This document shows positions 7,091-15,552 of a stretch of DNA of 64,000 nucleotides, one piece after another (position 1 is the first letter of the stretch; every line of letters starts with the position of its first letter). Below the pieces are notes generated by a model. That model did no database searches, was not told the DNA's origin, and saw only the letters and a program-made list of their open reading frames with translations. The stretch comes from CAYRYU01 sp964428355 (lineage in GTDB: Bacteria; Muiribacteriota; Ozemobacteria; Ozemobacterales; Ozemobacteraceae). The translations under genes and the position numbers were made by a program. The stretch spans positions 13,190-77,189 of the forward strand of contig CAYRYU010000022.1 of the NCBI GenBank assembly GCA_964428355.1, given 5' to 3'.

Positions 7091-8044
7091 ATGCACGGGG
7101 AAAAGGCCCGCAAGGAGTATCTGGGACGGATCAACGCCGTAATCGATTACGTCCGGGAGAACCTGGAAGAAGAGTTGTCGGTGGAAAACCTCGCGGAGGT
7201 GGCGGGATTTTCCCCATTCCATTTCCACAGGATCTTTTCCGCAATGGTGGGGGAAACCCTGAAAGGCTTCGTAAGACGGATCCGGCTGGAAAAGGCGGCG
7301 ACACTTCTGCTGAATCAGACGGACCGGTCCCTGACGGATATCGCCCTTTCGGTGGGTTTTTCCTCCTCCTCGACCTTCACCCGGGCCTTTCAGCAGTTTG
7401 CCGGGACCTCGCCTGGGGATTTCCGGCGATCGGGGGGAAGGACCAGCAAGCTGGGCAAACCGGAAAGCAATTCCGGCAAAGCGGACAGCAAGAACGGGAA
7501 AGCGCTCCTGGGTTCCGAAAGCTATCATCTTGTCGGAGTATCCCAAACAACTTTTGAAAGGAGCTTTTCCATGAAAGTCAGCGTCCAGATCGTTCCGTCC
7601 AAACGTGTGGCCTATGTCCGACATGTCGGTTATGGGAACACCTCGGGCATCAAGAATGCTTTCGACCGGATCTGCAAATGGGGAAACGCCCGAGGACTTT
7701 TCGGCCCCAAGACCGAGGTTTTGGGAATCTGCAACGACAATCCCCACATCACCCCTCATGAGAAGTGGAGGTATGATGCGGCCATCACGGTCGGGGACGA
7801 CGTAAAACCTCAAGGCGAGGTCGGAGTGACGACGATCCCCGAGGGGAAATACGCGATCTGCCATTTCGAGGGAAAGATCTCGGAGATAGGGCGTGCATGG
7901 GCAGAGTTCATGAACGATTGGCTTCCCCAGAGCGGCTTCCAGTCTGATGACCGGCCTTGTTTCGAGAACTATCTCAACGACGGGAACGAGGATCCCCGCG
8001 GGATCTTCATCGTCGACCTGTACGAGCCTGTCCGCCCTTTGTAG
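7091..8044 (+). CDS. AraC-family regulator with GyrI-like effector domain
   Basis: This is a 317-residue protein. The N-terminal 105 residues are an AraC DNA-binding domain with two helix-turn-helix units (SVENLAEVAGFSPFHFHRIF and SLTDIALSVGFSSSSTFTRA). A Ser/Gly/Lys-rich linker follows. The C-terminal 160 residues are a GyrI-like/AraC_E_bind domain starting at MKVSVQIVPSKRVAYVRHVG, like Rob, BmrR and SbmC ligand-binding domains. The ATG at 7091 is chosen because AGGTGAT lies about ten bases before it and it puts the DNA-binding domain at the N-terminus as in Rob. In-frame starts further upstream (TTG at 7013, ATG at 7028) are possible. The protein probably senses a small hydrophobic or toxic molecule; no efflux gene lies beside it. 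Confidence 0.93.
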   Translation: MHGEKARKEYLGRINAVIDYVRENLEEELSVENLAEVAGFSPFHFHRIFSAMVGETLKGFVRRIRLEKAATLLLNQTDRSLTDIALSVGFSSSSTFTRAFQQFAGTSPGDFRRSGGRTSKLGKPESNSGKADSKNGKALLGSESYHLVGVSQTTFERSFSMKVSVQIVPSKRVAYVRHVGYGNTSGIKNAFDRICKWGNARGLFGPKTEVLGICNDNPHITPHEKWRYDAAITVGDDVKPQGEVGVTTIPEGKYAICHFEGKISEIGRAWAEFMNDWLPQSGFQSDDRPCFENYLNDGNEDPRGIFIVDLYEPVRPL

Positions 8045-8062
8045 AAGGCGAAACGAACCCCT

Positions 8063-10432
8063 TCAATAGGACATAATCAGTTCGGCGATGGTGGTATTCC
8101 GGTCCTTCGAAAGAGGCTTGACCTGCCCGCGGAAAGTGGCCCCGCGCTCGTAGGGCTTGACCGGCACTGTGCGCAGATTCACGCTATAGCGCTCGGGAGG
8201 GTTCCCGTCGACGATCACGAGGATGATCTTTCCGCTTGGATCGACCGCGATCACCGTCCCCTCGATGTTTTGCGGAGTGCTGTCGAGGGGTTTGGTGGTC
8301 GCGGGAGGTTTTTCTGCCGGTGGCTTGGTTCCGGTGGCGGGGCCGGGAGCGGAGGGGGCCAGGAACAGGAACCAGATCAGCATGGTGAGGACGCCGCCGA
8401 CACCAAAAGCGAGAACTGCGAACTTGACCAGGGAGGGGTCGACCCCCTCCCCTTCAGATTCGGTCTTCTTCTGACGCATCTTCTGGATATTTTTCAGGGC
8501 ATAGTTCGGCTGGGCGGACTTCTCACGTGCGACCTCGGCGTCAATGCGCTTCTGAAGGTCTTCGAGCAGGTCGGCTACGTTCTTGAACTTGGTTTTTTCA
8601 TCCTGGATGAGGGATTTTCCCGAATCCTTGCAGAAGTTCTCTATCAGATCCCTTTTTGCGCCCTGGGAGGACTGGAAAACCCTGTAACAATGCAGAATAA
8701 TGTCCTCGTCGAGATGGGGTTTGAAGATCAGGCAGATGTGACGGAGGTTTTCCGGATCCTGCTCACGCTGAAGCGCACCCAGAAGGGTTTCGCGCACCGA
8801 CGGGAAATCGAAGTGCCCGGCACTGAAGATGGCGAGGTTCCTCTGCTTGGGCTGGACCGAGAAGAGCATCTTTTCGACGAGGGAAAGGGCGGAACGCTTG
8901 TCGAACAAAGCAAATGCGCGAACCGCCGCCGCCCTGACGTCATCCGAGACGTTCTGGATCAGCTTTGGAAGGTAGGGAACAAGGACTTCCGGATCGAGGG
9001 CCTGAAGAGCTTCGATTGCGGCCGACAGGATCGCGGGATCAGAGTCGGAAAGATGGGGTTCGAGATACTCGGCGTCGCCCTTTTCCCCTACCCGACCCAG
9101 GGAGCGGACGAGAAGGATCTTCTCCTCGGCGGAAACGGAGCCCAGAAACTCCTTGATCTTCGGACGGATCGATTTGAGGGAAGCGGCGGTGAGGTTCGAA
9201 AAGGCAGCCGCTCTCTCCGCGGGACCAAGGGTGGAAAAATCGATCTCCTGCGTTTTGGCTTCCACGGGCTTCACGGGGGGAGCCTTCCCCTGGCTTTCGA
9301 TCACGGCCTTGACCTGGGGATCGGTTTCCTCTGACAGGTGGCGGCCCAGAACGGCCTGGGCATCGGTAAACCCGAGGCGGGCGAAGTCCGCAAGGCGAAG
9401 GGCGGCGGCCTTGCGCGTATTCGCATCGCTGGAGCTGAGGGCAAGTTCGAGTCGTTCGATCAGTTGCAGGGCTTTCCTGCGCTGATAGACCTCTTCGAGG
9501 TCTATCGTCATTTCCTCCGGGGTCTTCTTGACCAGGCCCGCCTGGTAGAGAGAACGAACCACCCCGGAAAGGATCTCGTCGATCAACCTGCGCTTTTCCC
9601 CCCGGCTGGCTTCCTTGGCTTCCAGAAGCCGTATCGGTTCGTCGGGCGTGGGGTTCGCCCGGAAAATGAACCCCGCGCGCTGCAGCATCACGGGGTCGTC
9701 CTCGATACCGAGGAACTTGATCATCAAAGGTTCTATATCATTGAAGGGGAAGAAAAAGGCGTGAAACAACGCCGCCTGACGGTCGCTGGGGTCGTCGGAA
9801 AAAAGCATGGCTTCGAAATGGCGGAGGGCTTCCTTTGGATCCCAGCGGTAGAGGAGGCGGACCGCGCGAGACCGGATTCCGTGAATCGGGTTAACGAGCA
9901 GGGGAACGATGAGCCCCTTCAGGGAATCCGGGCTGAGCTTTTCGAGGGTTTCAACGGCGGCGGCGAGCACCCTCGGGTCGTGATGGCGACAAAGGGACTC
10001 GATCGAGGCAATATCCTCGAATGAGCCGTGCTTTCTGAAGAGCTTCAGAACCGAGGGAAGGACCCGGCTGGAGAGCTCGGTCCAGTTGATTTCCCGGAGG
10101 GCCATCGCAACGAGCGGGGCCTGGGATTTGGGAACAGCCTCGAGGAGGAGGACCAGCGAAAGGTCGTCGCGATTCGGGTTCTTGAGGAGCTCCTCGACCT
10201 CGGCAACCTTGAAGGATTGCTCCCCGTCCTTTCCCATTTGGCGCTCGATCCGGGCCAGGATCTTCCGCATATGGAACCGGGTATCGGGATCGGGTTCCCC
10301 GTTCATCAGTTCCTTGAACTTCCCCAGCTGCTCTTCGGTCCAATCGAGGTCTTCGATCCGGGAAAGGACGGAAAACCTGATCGAAAGATCAGGGGATCGG
10401 ATGTCGTCGAAGAGGGTTTTTACAAGATCCAT
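8063..10432 (-). CDS. HEAT-repeat protein with C-terminal membrane anchor and exported tail
   Basis: This is a 789-residue protein. Residues about 1-600 are helical repeats of HEAT type (for example PEVLVPYLPKLIQNVSDDVR), predicted cytoplasmic. A basic segment is followed by one hydrophobic helix at about 667-690. Then come a Pro/Thr/Ala-rich linker and a small beta-rich domain of about 80 residues that would face the periplasm. This layout suggests a scaffold that joins a cytoplasmic protein-binding array to the envelope. It begins 7 bases after the stop of the upstream TPR protein gene, so the two are co-transcribed. Partners are not evident and no enzyme motif is visible. Confidence 0.85.
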   Translation of the reverse strand: MDLVKTLFDDIRSPDLSIRFSVLSRIEDLDWTEEQLGKFKELMNGEPDPDTRFHMRKILARIERQMGKDGEQSFKVAEVEELLKNPNRDDLSLVLLLEAVPKSQAPLVAMALREINWTELSSRVLPSVLKLFRKHGSFEDIASIESLCRHHDPRVLAAAVETLEKLSPDSLKGLIVPLLVNPIHGIRSRAVRLLYRWDPKEALRHFEAMLFSDDPSDRQAALFHAFFFPFNDIEPLMIKFLGIEDDPVMLQRAGFIFRANPTPDEPIRLLEAKEASRGEKRRLIDEILSGVVRSLYQAGLVKKTPEEMTIDLEEVYQRRKALQLIERLELALSSSDANTRKAAALRLADFARLGFTDAQAVLGRHLSEETDPQVKAVIESQGKAPPVKPVEAKTQEIDFSTLGPAERAAAFSNLTAASLKSIRPKIKEFLGSVSAEEKILLVRSLGRVGEKGDAEYLEPHLSDSDPAILSAAIEALQALDPEVLVPYLPKLIQNVSDDVRAAAVRAFALFDKRSALSLVEKMLFSVQPKQRNLAIFSAGHFDFPSVRETLLGALQREQDPENLRHICLIFKPHLDEDIILHCYRVFQSSQGAKRDLIENFCKDSGKSLIQDEKTKFKNVADLLEDLQKRIDAEVAREKSAQPNYALKNIQKMRQKKTESEGEGVDPSLVKFAVLAFGVGGVLTMLIWFLFLAPSAPGPATGTKPPAEKPPATTKPLDSTPQNIEGTVIAVDPSGKIILVIVDGNPPERYSVNLRTVPVKPYERGATFRGQVKPLSKDRNTTIAELIMSY

Positions 10433-10439
10433 TCGAGGT

Positions 10440-11543
10440 TCACTTCTTCAGGAAGTTGTATTCCTCCTCGAGAAGGGAAAAGGAGGGTTTGAGATCCAGG
10501 GCCAGGCGGAACATCTCCCGCGCCGTCGTCTTGTCCCCGCGGTCGAGCGTCACTAGGCCGAGGTTTCTCAGGATATACCGCTGGACGGGGCGCTTCCGGT
10601 CGGAATAGAAGGCATTCTTCAGCGTCTGTTCCGCCATCTTCCGGTCGCCCTTTCCCCACCAGGACAATCCCTCGAGGTTGCGGCCCGCAAGGGCGAGATC
10701 GCGGAGGAAACCGTCCCTTACATCCTTCAGCTCCGCCCCGAGGCGTTCGAGAAGGCTGACCGCGAGCTGGAAATCACCTTTCAGGAAGGCTTCGGTTCCA
10801 AGGACATAGAGGCCCAGAAGGAAATCCTGGCGTTTCTTGCCCAGATCGATTTCCGAGCTTTTGATCGCTTCCGCAAGCTTGGGATCGGTTCGCAGAAGCC
10901 CCTGGAGCTTGTCATACATCTCGACGTCCGTTTGTGCCTGGTGGGGGGTAATCAAGGCATCCCGGTAGTAGACCGTGCCTTTGGTGAACCCCTTGGGTTT
11001 CATCCGGTCGTCGTAATCTATCCACATATCGGAACCCAGGGGATAGAAACCTTCTTCGGGGAAGAGTGCGAACGGGACGTCGGTGAACCCCTCACCCTCG
11101 TCGGCCCATCCTTTCACGGTACGGACCATTCCCTCGGCCTCCGCGGGAAAAGATTCCCTGATGGACTTTTCCAGGGCGCTCTTGGGGACCCGGGTCTTGA
11201 TGGAACAGACGATGGATCCGTTCGGGACCGCTGATTTGGGAGTTACCAGGAAAACCATTGTTTTCGTTTCCCTGGCCCCCAGCCTGGGGATGGTTTTCGA
11301 AACGGCGTCCGCTGTCCATTCATGGGGTAGAAGAAGGCTGACGACGATCTTGTCGAGTTCTCCGACCGTGGCACTGACGGTCACCTTGACCTCGAGGGGT
11401 ATCTGGAGCCTGGGAGGAGCGGCGAGAGCCGCAGAAAGGCGGTACCAGGCAGGAATATTCGGGGTTTTCGCCTCCGAAGACGGGAAGGAAAAAACCGACA
11501 TCAGAAACACGAACGGCAGAACGAGGGACGATCTTGGCTTCAT
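10440..11543 (-). CDS. Exported TPR-containing protein
   Basis: This is a 367-residue protein with an N-terminal signal peptide (basic MKPRSS, hydrophobic LVLPFVFLMSVFSF, cleavage near residue 25). Residues about 45-200 are beta-rich and unassigned. Residues about 240-360 are helical tetratricopeptide-like repeats, ending with LGLVTLDRGDKTTAREMFRL and a typical TPR motif. It is probably periplasmic. It sits between the YbjN-like gene (109 bases upstream) and the HEAT-repeat gene (7 bases downstream). Together with the HEAT protein's periplasmic tail it may form part of an envelope complex; that is inference from gene order. Confidence 0.8.
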   Translation of the reverse strand: MKPRSSLVLPFVFLMSVFSFPSSEAKTPNIPAWYRLSAALAAPPRLQIPLEVKVTVSATVGELDKIVVSLLLPHEWTADAVSKTIPRLGARETKTMVFLVTPKSAVPNGSIVCSIKTRVPKSALEKSIRESFPAEAEGMVRTVKGWADEGEGFTDVPFALFPEEGFYPLGSDMWIDYDDRMKPKGFTKGTVYYRDALITPHQAQTDVEMYDKLQGLLRTDPKLAEAIKSSEIDLGKKRQDFLLGLYVLGTEAFLKGDFQLAVSLLERLGAELKDVRDGFLRDLALAGRNLEGLSWWGKGDRKMAEQTLKNAFYSDRKRPVQRYILRNLGLVTLDRGDKTTAREMFRLALDLKPSFSLLEEEYNFLKK

Positions 11544-11652
11544 ATGGCTTCCTCGCCTGGAATCAAGATTGGCCCGGTTTGCGGAGCGGACCCGGGACTC
11601 TCACAATTTATCAGGGATTCCCCGCCGGAGTAAAGGGATTTTTCCCCGGCCC

Positions 11653-12222
11653 TCAATTCACTTTGGAACCGTTCGAAGGATCCTGGGGCATGCGGATCTT
11701 CAAGGAGGTCCGGCCGGCTCCACCGGGTTCCGAGGTTTCGCCGGAGTCTCCCGAGATACCGTCTCCCGCTCCATCAGGGCCGAACACGAGCTTCATCAAC
11801 TTCGGGTAGTTCTCGTCCACCAGATATGCAACAACCATCAGGCACTGCATGAACTGCTTCCGGGTGATGGCCCCGTCCTCCAGGATGAAGTTGCTCGCCG
11901 CGGAGAGCGACCTTCCGTCCTTTGCGAGTTCGAACCGGATGTCGAAGAAATCGTTCATGACGGCCATGAGAAAGAGGAGGACGTCCATTCTCCGAAGATT
12001 CACATTCCTGATGAAAGCTGGAACCCTTATCACGAGATGCTTGTTGCTCCCATAAACCAGCATCCTCATGGTGAGGAACTTTCCCTGGAGATACATTTCC
12101 AGGCAAGTCTCGTCGATGAACTGGAACTTGTACTCTTCGAGGGTCAGAAACTCCGCGACCTGCTTGATGAGTCCTCGCTCGAGCTCGGTTTCCTGGATCG
12201 ACCGGCTGCTGTCGACGGTCAT
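11653..12222 (-). CDS. YbjN-like protein
   Basis: This is a 189-residue protein. Residues about 15-145 show the pattern of the YbjN/type III chaperone-like fold: LIKQVAEFLTLEEYKFQF, two central strands (MRMLVYGSNKHLVIRVPAF), a helix LLFLMAVMNDFFDIRFEL, then ITRKQFMQCLMVVAYLVDEN. The last 40 residues are Gly/Ser/Pro-rich and look disordered. YbjN-family proteins act as chaperone-like or regulatory partners, but the molecular role is poorly defined. The ATG overlaps the TGA of the upstream TPR/TerB gene by four bases, so the two are translationally coupled and probably interact. Assignment is by pattern only. Confidence 0.7.
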   Translation of the reverse strand: MTVDSSRSIQETELERGLIKQVAEFLTLEEYKFQFIDETCLEMYLQGKFLTMRMLVYGSNKHLVIRVPAFIRNVNLRRMDVLLFLMAVMNDFFDIRFELAKDGRSLSAASNFILEDGAITRKQFMQCLMVVAYLVDENYPKLMKLVFGPDGAGDGISGDSGETSEPGGAGRTSLKIRMPQDPSNGSKVN

Positions 12223-13676
12223 TCCTTCACCCCATCCACGATCTTCTTCATTTCCTCGGGAAGCAGCTCCAGTGCCTCGCTGGCGATTGCAAGAAGCTTG
12301 CGCTCCTCGGGGTCGATCTTTCCGTCCCGCATGACCGCGAGGAGAATCTGGCGGAAAAGTCTTCGGGGATCGAAAGCGGCTCCGTCATCGACCAGGGGGT
12401 TCGCCTTCAAACTGGCCTCGACCTTGGCGAATATGCGACGATGGGCATTTTCATCTATCCGGAGGGCGTTTTTCAGGCGGAAGATCATCTGGGACTCATC
12501 GGATTTGATCTGACCGTCGCGCAGGATCTCGAGGAGGACCAGCCCGAACAGCTCTTCGGCAGTGAGCGCTTCCGTCCTATGCGTGGAAGGCGCCTGGGCA
12601 GCGGTTTCCTGTTTCCCGAGGCCGGGGAATCTGGCGTTCAGCTCCTCGATCGCGGCTTCCCAGTGCGGAACGAGAATCTCGGGAAGATGTTGTTTGATCC
12701 CGTTCAGCCGCCGTGCGCACCAATGGAGGAAAAATTTCTCCAGTTGCCCGCCCGCTGTCTTCTCCAGAAGCAGTGAGAAACCCCGGACCAATGCGATGAA
12801 TCCGCCGTTGAGCCGCAACATCTCGAGTCTCTTCATAAGTTGAAGGACCGGCGGGGCGCACAAGGGTCCGCTTTCGGCGCGGAGATGGGAAACGAAGTCC
12901 TGGGGGGTGACGCCCTGGAGCCTGCTCATTTCGAAAAGGTGTTCCTGGATCTGTGGAAGCTCCGCGAAACCCACCAGAAGCCTGAGATTCAGGGAATTGG
13001 CGAGCCGGGATTTCCGCTCATCCGAACGAGCCAGCATCCGGCTGAAGTGCAGAAGGGAGTTCAAATGGAACTGATCGCGGTCCAGGGCCTTCTCGAACAT
13101 GGTCCGCGCCATTTTTTCACGATTCGTCTTCTGATAGAGCATCCCGAGATTGTAGTACGGATCGGGAGTATGAGCGGCAATCTCGGTCTCCTTGAGATAC
13201 CACTCCTCCGCCTCGGCGGGACGCTCCAGGAACCTGCAACAAAGGCCGATCAGGTTGGCGGCTCTTTGGATCCCGGGGGTTTCCTGGAAAGCCTGGCGGT
13301 AGGCATCGATGGCTTCGGCCAGTTTTCCCTGGGTCTGGAGCCGGATTCCCTCGATGAGCCTTCCCGTGCGGTCGAACCGCTCAGCCTTGACCAGGATTCC
13401 CTCCGCCGCTTGATCTTCCCCGAGGTCAGCCGAGCTGAGAACATGGAATTGGGACGGGGCGAGCGAACGGTACTGCTCGACCGTGATGGGAACCGTGGCC
13501 AGAGGGGCCCCAGCCTGGAAGGAAAAGACCGTCAGGCTGGCCGGTTCGCCGTCGACGAATTCGGGATAGATCGCGAGGGAGTTGCTCATCCAATCCTGCC
13601 ACCCGAGAACCCCGCCATCAACCTGGAACGTGACACAGGGAAGCCCCTGGAATGACCCGATCTTGGCCGTTGCCAT
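12219..13676 (-). CDS. TPR protein with two C-terminal TerB-like repeats
   Basis: This is a 485-residue cytoplasmic protein with no signal. Residues about 105-225 hold TPR units (for example GKLAEAIDAYRQAFQETPG and PYYNLGMLYQKTNREKMART). The last 115 residues contain two related segments, ELFGLVLLEILRDGQIKSDE and RLFRQILLAVMRDGKIDPEE. Each is followed by an amphipathic helix. The DGxIxxxE pattern is the hallmark of TerB/DjlA-like domains, so this is a duplicated TerB-like module. TerB proteins are associated with membrane stress and metal-linked complexes. The gene overlaps the YbjN-like gene by four bases and follows a lipoprotein gene by 12 bases. Function remains open. Confidence 0.8.
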   Translation of the reverse strand: MATAKIGSFQGLPCVTFQVDGGVLGWQDWMSNSLAIYPEFVDGEPASLTVFSFQAGAPLATVPITVEQYRSLAPSQFHVLSSADLGEDQAAEGILVKAERFDRTGRLIEGIRLQTQGKLAEAIDAYRQAFQETPGIQRAANLIGLCCRFLERPAEAEEWYLKETEIAAHTPDPYYNLGMLYQKTNREKMARTMFEKALDRDQFHLNSLLHFSRMLARSDERKSRLANSLNLRLLVGFAELPQIQEHLFEMSRLQGVTPQDFVSHLRAESGPLCAPPVLQLMKRLEMLRLNGGFIALVRGFSLLLEKTAGGQLEKFFLHWCARRLNGIKQHLPEILVPHWEAAIEELNARFPGLGKQETAAQAPSTHRTEALTAEELFGLVLLEILRDGQIKSDESQMIFRLKNALRIDENAHRRIFAKVEASLKANPLVDDGAAFDPRRLFRQILLAVMRDGKIDPEERKLLAIASEALELLPEEMKKIVDGVKE

Positions 13677-13688
13677 GTTTCGCCCTCC

Positions 13689-14195
13689 TCAGGGTGGAAA
13701 AGACAATGGGTTGGTGTCCTGCGAACCGGACAGGGAAACGATTCCCCAGCGTGTACTTTGGACGATCGCCATTTCGCATTTCTGCGGTGGAAAGGAATGC
13801 ATGGTCCCGGATGCATCGTAATAGCTGTAGACCAGGTCGGAACGCACATGGACAAGGGTTTCGGAGGATGGAGAAACCCCCCGGTCGATCAGGGAAACCG
13901 AGATGCTCGAGGCATCGGCGAAGAAAGCCTGAAGCCGACTTCGAAGAACCGGGTATCCCCCGGCCCCATTCGGATTGGCCGGACAGTAATATTTCAGGTT
14001 GGTATCGACGCTCTGCATCGCTCCATCGATATCCTCGCGGTTGATTGCGGCCAGGAAGACATCGAGGAAGGCATTGATCTCCACCTCGATCGGATCGGAA
14101 CCCGTTCCTCCGCTTCCTCCACCGCCCCCGCCACAACCCAGGATGAACGCGCCGATCAGGAAGGCCAGAGAGACGACGAAAAAGACGCGTATCAT
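13689..14195 (-). CDS. Small lipoprotein with NTF2/SnoaL-like C-terminal domain
   Basis: This is a 168-residue protein with a lipoprotein signal: hydrophobic FFVVSLAFLIGAFILG then Cys at residue 21. The Cys is followed by six Gly residues, a flexible tether. The remainder (about 35-165) reads as a helix-strand domain beginning EVEINAFLDVFLAAINREDI. This pattern is common in NTF2-like/SnoaL or DUF4440-type proteins that begin with a pair of helices and carry a curved sheet. It is probably anchored in the outer or inner membrane facing the periplasm. It is the first gene of a five-gene minus-strand cluster reaching to 8063. The fold call is tentative; the lipoprotein call is firm. Confidence 0.75.
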   Translation of the reverse strand: MIRVFFVVSLAFLIGAFILGCGGGGGGSGGTGSDPIEVEINAFLDVFLAAINREDIDGAMQSVDTNLKYYCPANPNGAGGYPVLRSRLQAFFADASSISVSLIDRGVSPSSETLVHVRSDLVYSYYDASGTMHSFPPQKCEMAIVQSTRWGIVSLSGSQDTNPLSFPP

Positions 14196-14347
14196 TCGGG
14201 AAACAGCTCCTCTTTCTGAGATCAGAAAACCCGCAGATCGCGGGACCTCAATCGGTGCTCAAGAACATTGGGAGGGGTCGCCCGGAACGACCAGGAATTC
14301 TGCCCATCCAGGCGACCGCCAACCATCCCGTGGCTGGAAGTGCGGGG

Positions 14348-15289
14348 TCAAGCTTTTCCGGAGCACCCCATCAGCTTCATCTTCCTCTTTACCACCTCAC
14401 GAATGGCATCGCGGGCGGGCCCCAGGTATTTTCGGGGGTCGAACTCGCCGGGATTCTCGGCGAAGGCCTTCCGGATCTGCCCGGTAAGGGCAAGCCGAAG
14501 ATCGGTATCGACGTTTATCTTGCAAACTCCGCCCTTGGCGGCCCGAGCGATCATTTCTTCCGGAACGCCCTTGGAATCAGCAATCTTTCCGCCGTATTTG
14601 TTGCAGATCGCTACGAGATCCTCCGGGACGCTGCTCGCTCCATGGAGTACGAGAGGAAAATCGGGAAGGACCTTCTCGATCTCGGCAAGCCGGTCGAAAT
14701 CCAGCTTGGCGTCGCCCTTGAATTTGTAGGCTCCATGGCTGGTGCCGATTGCAATGGCAAGGGAGTCGCAGCCGGTGCGTTTGACGAAATCGGCGGCCTG
14801 ATTGGGGTCGGTGTAGCTGGCATCCTTTGCCGCGACTTTCACGGCATCCTCCACGCCCGCCAGACGGCCCAGTTCGGCCTCGACGGTTACACCCTTGGAG
14901 TGTGCATACTCGACGACCTTTTTGGTGAGCGAAACGTTCTCCTCGTAGGGGTGCTTGGAACCGTCGATCATGACGGAAGTGAATCCGCCGTCAACGCATT
15001 TCTTGCAGATGTCGAAGTCCTCGCCGTGGTCGAGGTGGAGGACGACCGGGACATCCGCCCCCGAGGATTTTGCCATCTCGATAGAGGCCTGGATCAGGTG
15101 GATCAGGTATTCGTGCCTGGCATACTTCCGGGCTCCGGCGGAAACCTGGATGATCAGGGGGGATTTCTCCGCAATCGCGGCTTCAAAAATCCCCTGGATG
15201 ATTTCCATGTTGTTGACGTTGAAAGCGCCTACGGCATAGTGGCCTTTATAGGCTTTCGCGAACAATTCCTTGGATGTTACGAGCGGCAT
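14348..15289 (-). CDS. fba: Class II fructose-bisphosphate aldolase
   Basis: This is a 313-residue zinc-dependent aldolase that splits fructose 1,6-bisphosphate into dihydroxyacetone phosphate and glyceraldehyde 3-phosphate in glycolysis/gluconeogenesis. Seen in order are GAFNVNN near residue 22, zinc-ligand and acid region VVLHLDHGED near residue 82, MIDGSKHPYEEN near 107, VEAELG near 135, the His of SHGAYKF near 180, LHGASS near 210 and the substrate-binding INVDTDLR near 260. These mark the class II FbaA/tagatose-bisphosphate aldolase superfamily. A C-terminal KYLGPARDA segment favours Fba over the tagatose-specific GatY. The gene stands alone on the minus strand, with a good AAGGAGGTTCCC ribosome-binding site before the ATG at 15289. 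Confidence 0.93.
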   Translation of the reverse strand: MPLVTSKELFAKAYKGHYAVGAFNVNNMEIIQGIFEAAIAEKSPLIIQVSAGARKYARHEYLIHLIQASIEMAKSSGADVPVVLHLDHGEDFDICKKCVDGGFTSVMIDGSKHPYEENVSLTKKVVEYAHSKGVTVEAELGRLAGVEDAVKVAAKDASYTDPNQAADFVKRTGCDSLAIAIGTSHGAYKFKGDAKLDFDRLAEIEKVLPDFPLVLHGASSVPEDLVAICNKYGGKIADSKGVPEEMIARAAKGGVCKINVDTDLRLALTGQIRKAFAENPGEFDPRKYLGPARDAIREVVKRKMKLMGCSGKA

Positions 15290-15507
15290 GGGAACCTCCT
15301 TCAGTATGAGAGCGCATTTTCGCGGTCGATCCGGGAGCTCGACCGATCTGACGATTCCCAGCCGGACCGCCCGGATGGAAAGGTCGAAAACCCCTCATTT
15401 CAACGGGATCTTCCGACGCGAGACCGGCGCGGATGATACGTCGAACGAAGTCTATCAGAACCCCAGCGGTTTTGTCAAAGAAACCGAACCCCCCTTCACC
15501 CAATGGG

Positions 15508-15536
15508 TTCATATGTAAGGGGAAATATGGTAGAAT
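15508..15536 (+). promoter_or_regulatory. Sigma-70-like promoter for the pilus-related operon
   Basis: TTCATA (15508-15513) and TAGAAT (15531-15536) are spaced by 17 bases and lie just before the ATG at 15553. The -10 box matches the consensus at five of six positions, the -35 at four. The leader would be only about ten bases and contains GAGAGA as the ribosome-binding site. The rest of the divergent gap 15290-15552 shows nothing else I can name. Confidence 0.5.
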
Positions 15537-15552
15537 AGAAAATGAGAGAGAT

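Noticed and set aside
11083..12513. Long plus-strand open frame of about 476 codons
   Set aside because: It lies opposite the exported TPR, YbjN-like and TPR/TerB genes, has no domain character and a low-complexity composition typical of antisense frames in GC-rich DNA.
14338..14351. AAGTGCGGGGTCAA, also at 42659-42672, at the ends of two minus-strand genes
   Set aside because: A 14-base match is expected by chance several times in a window of this size. The position at both stops is noted, but there is no further similarity.
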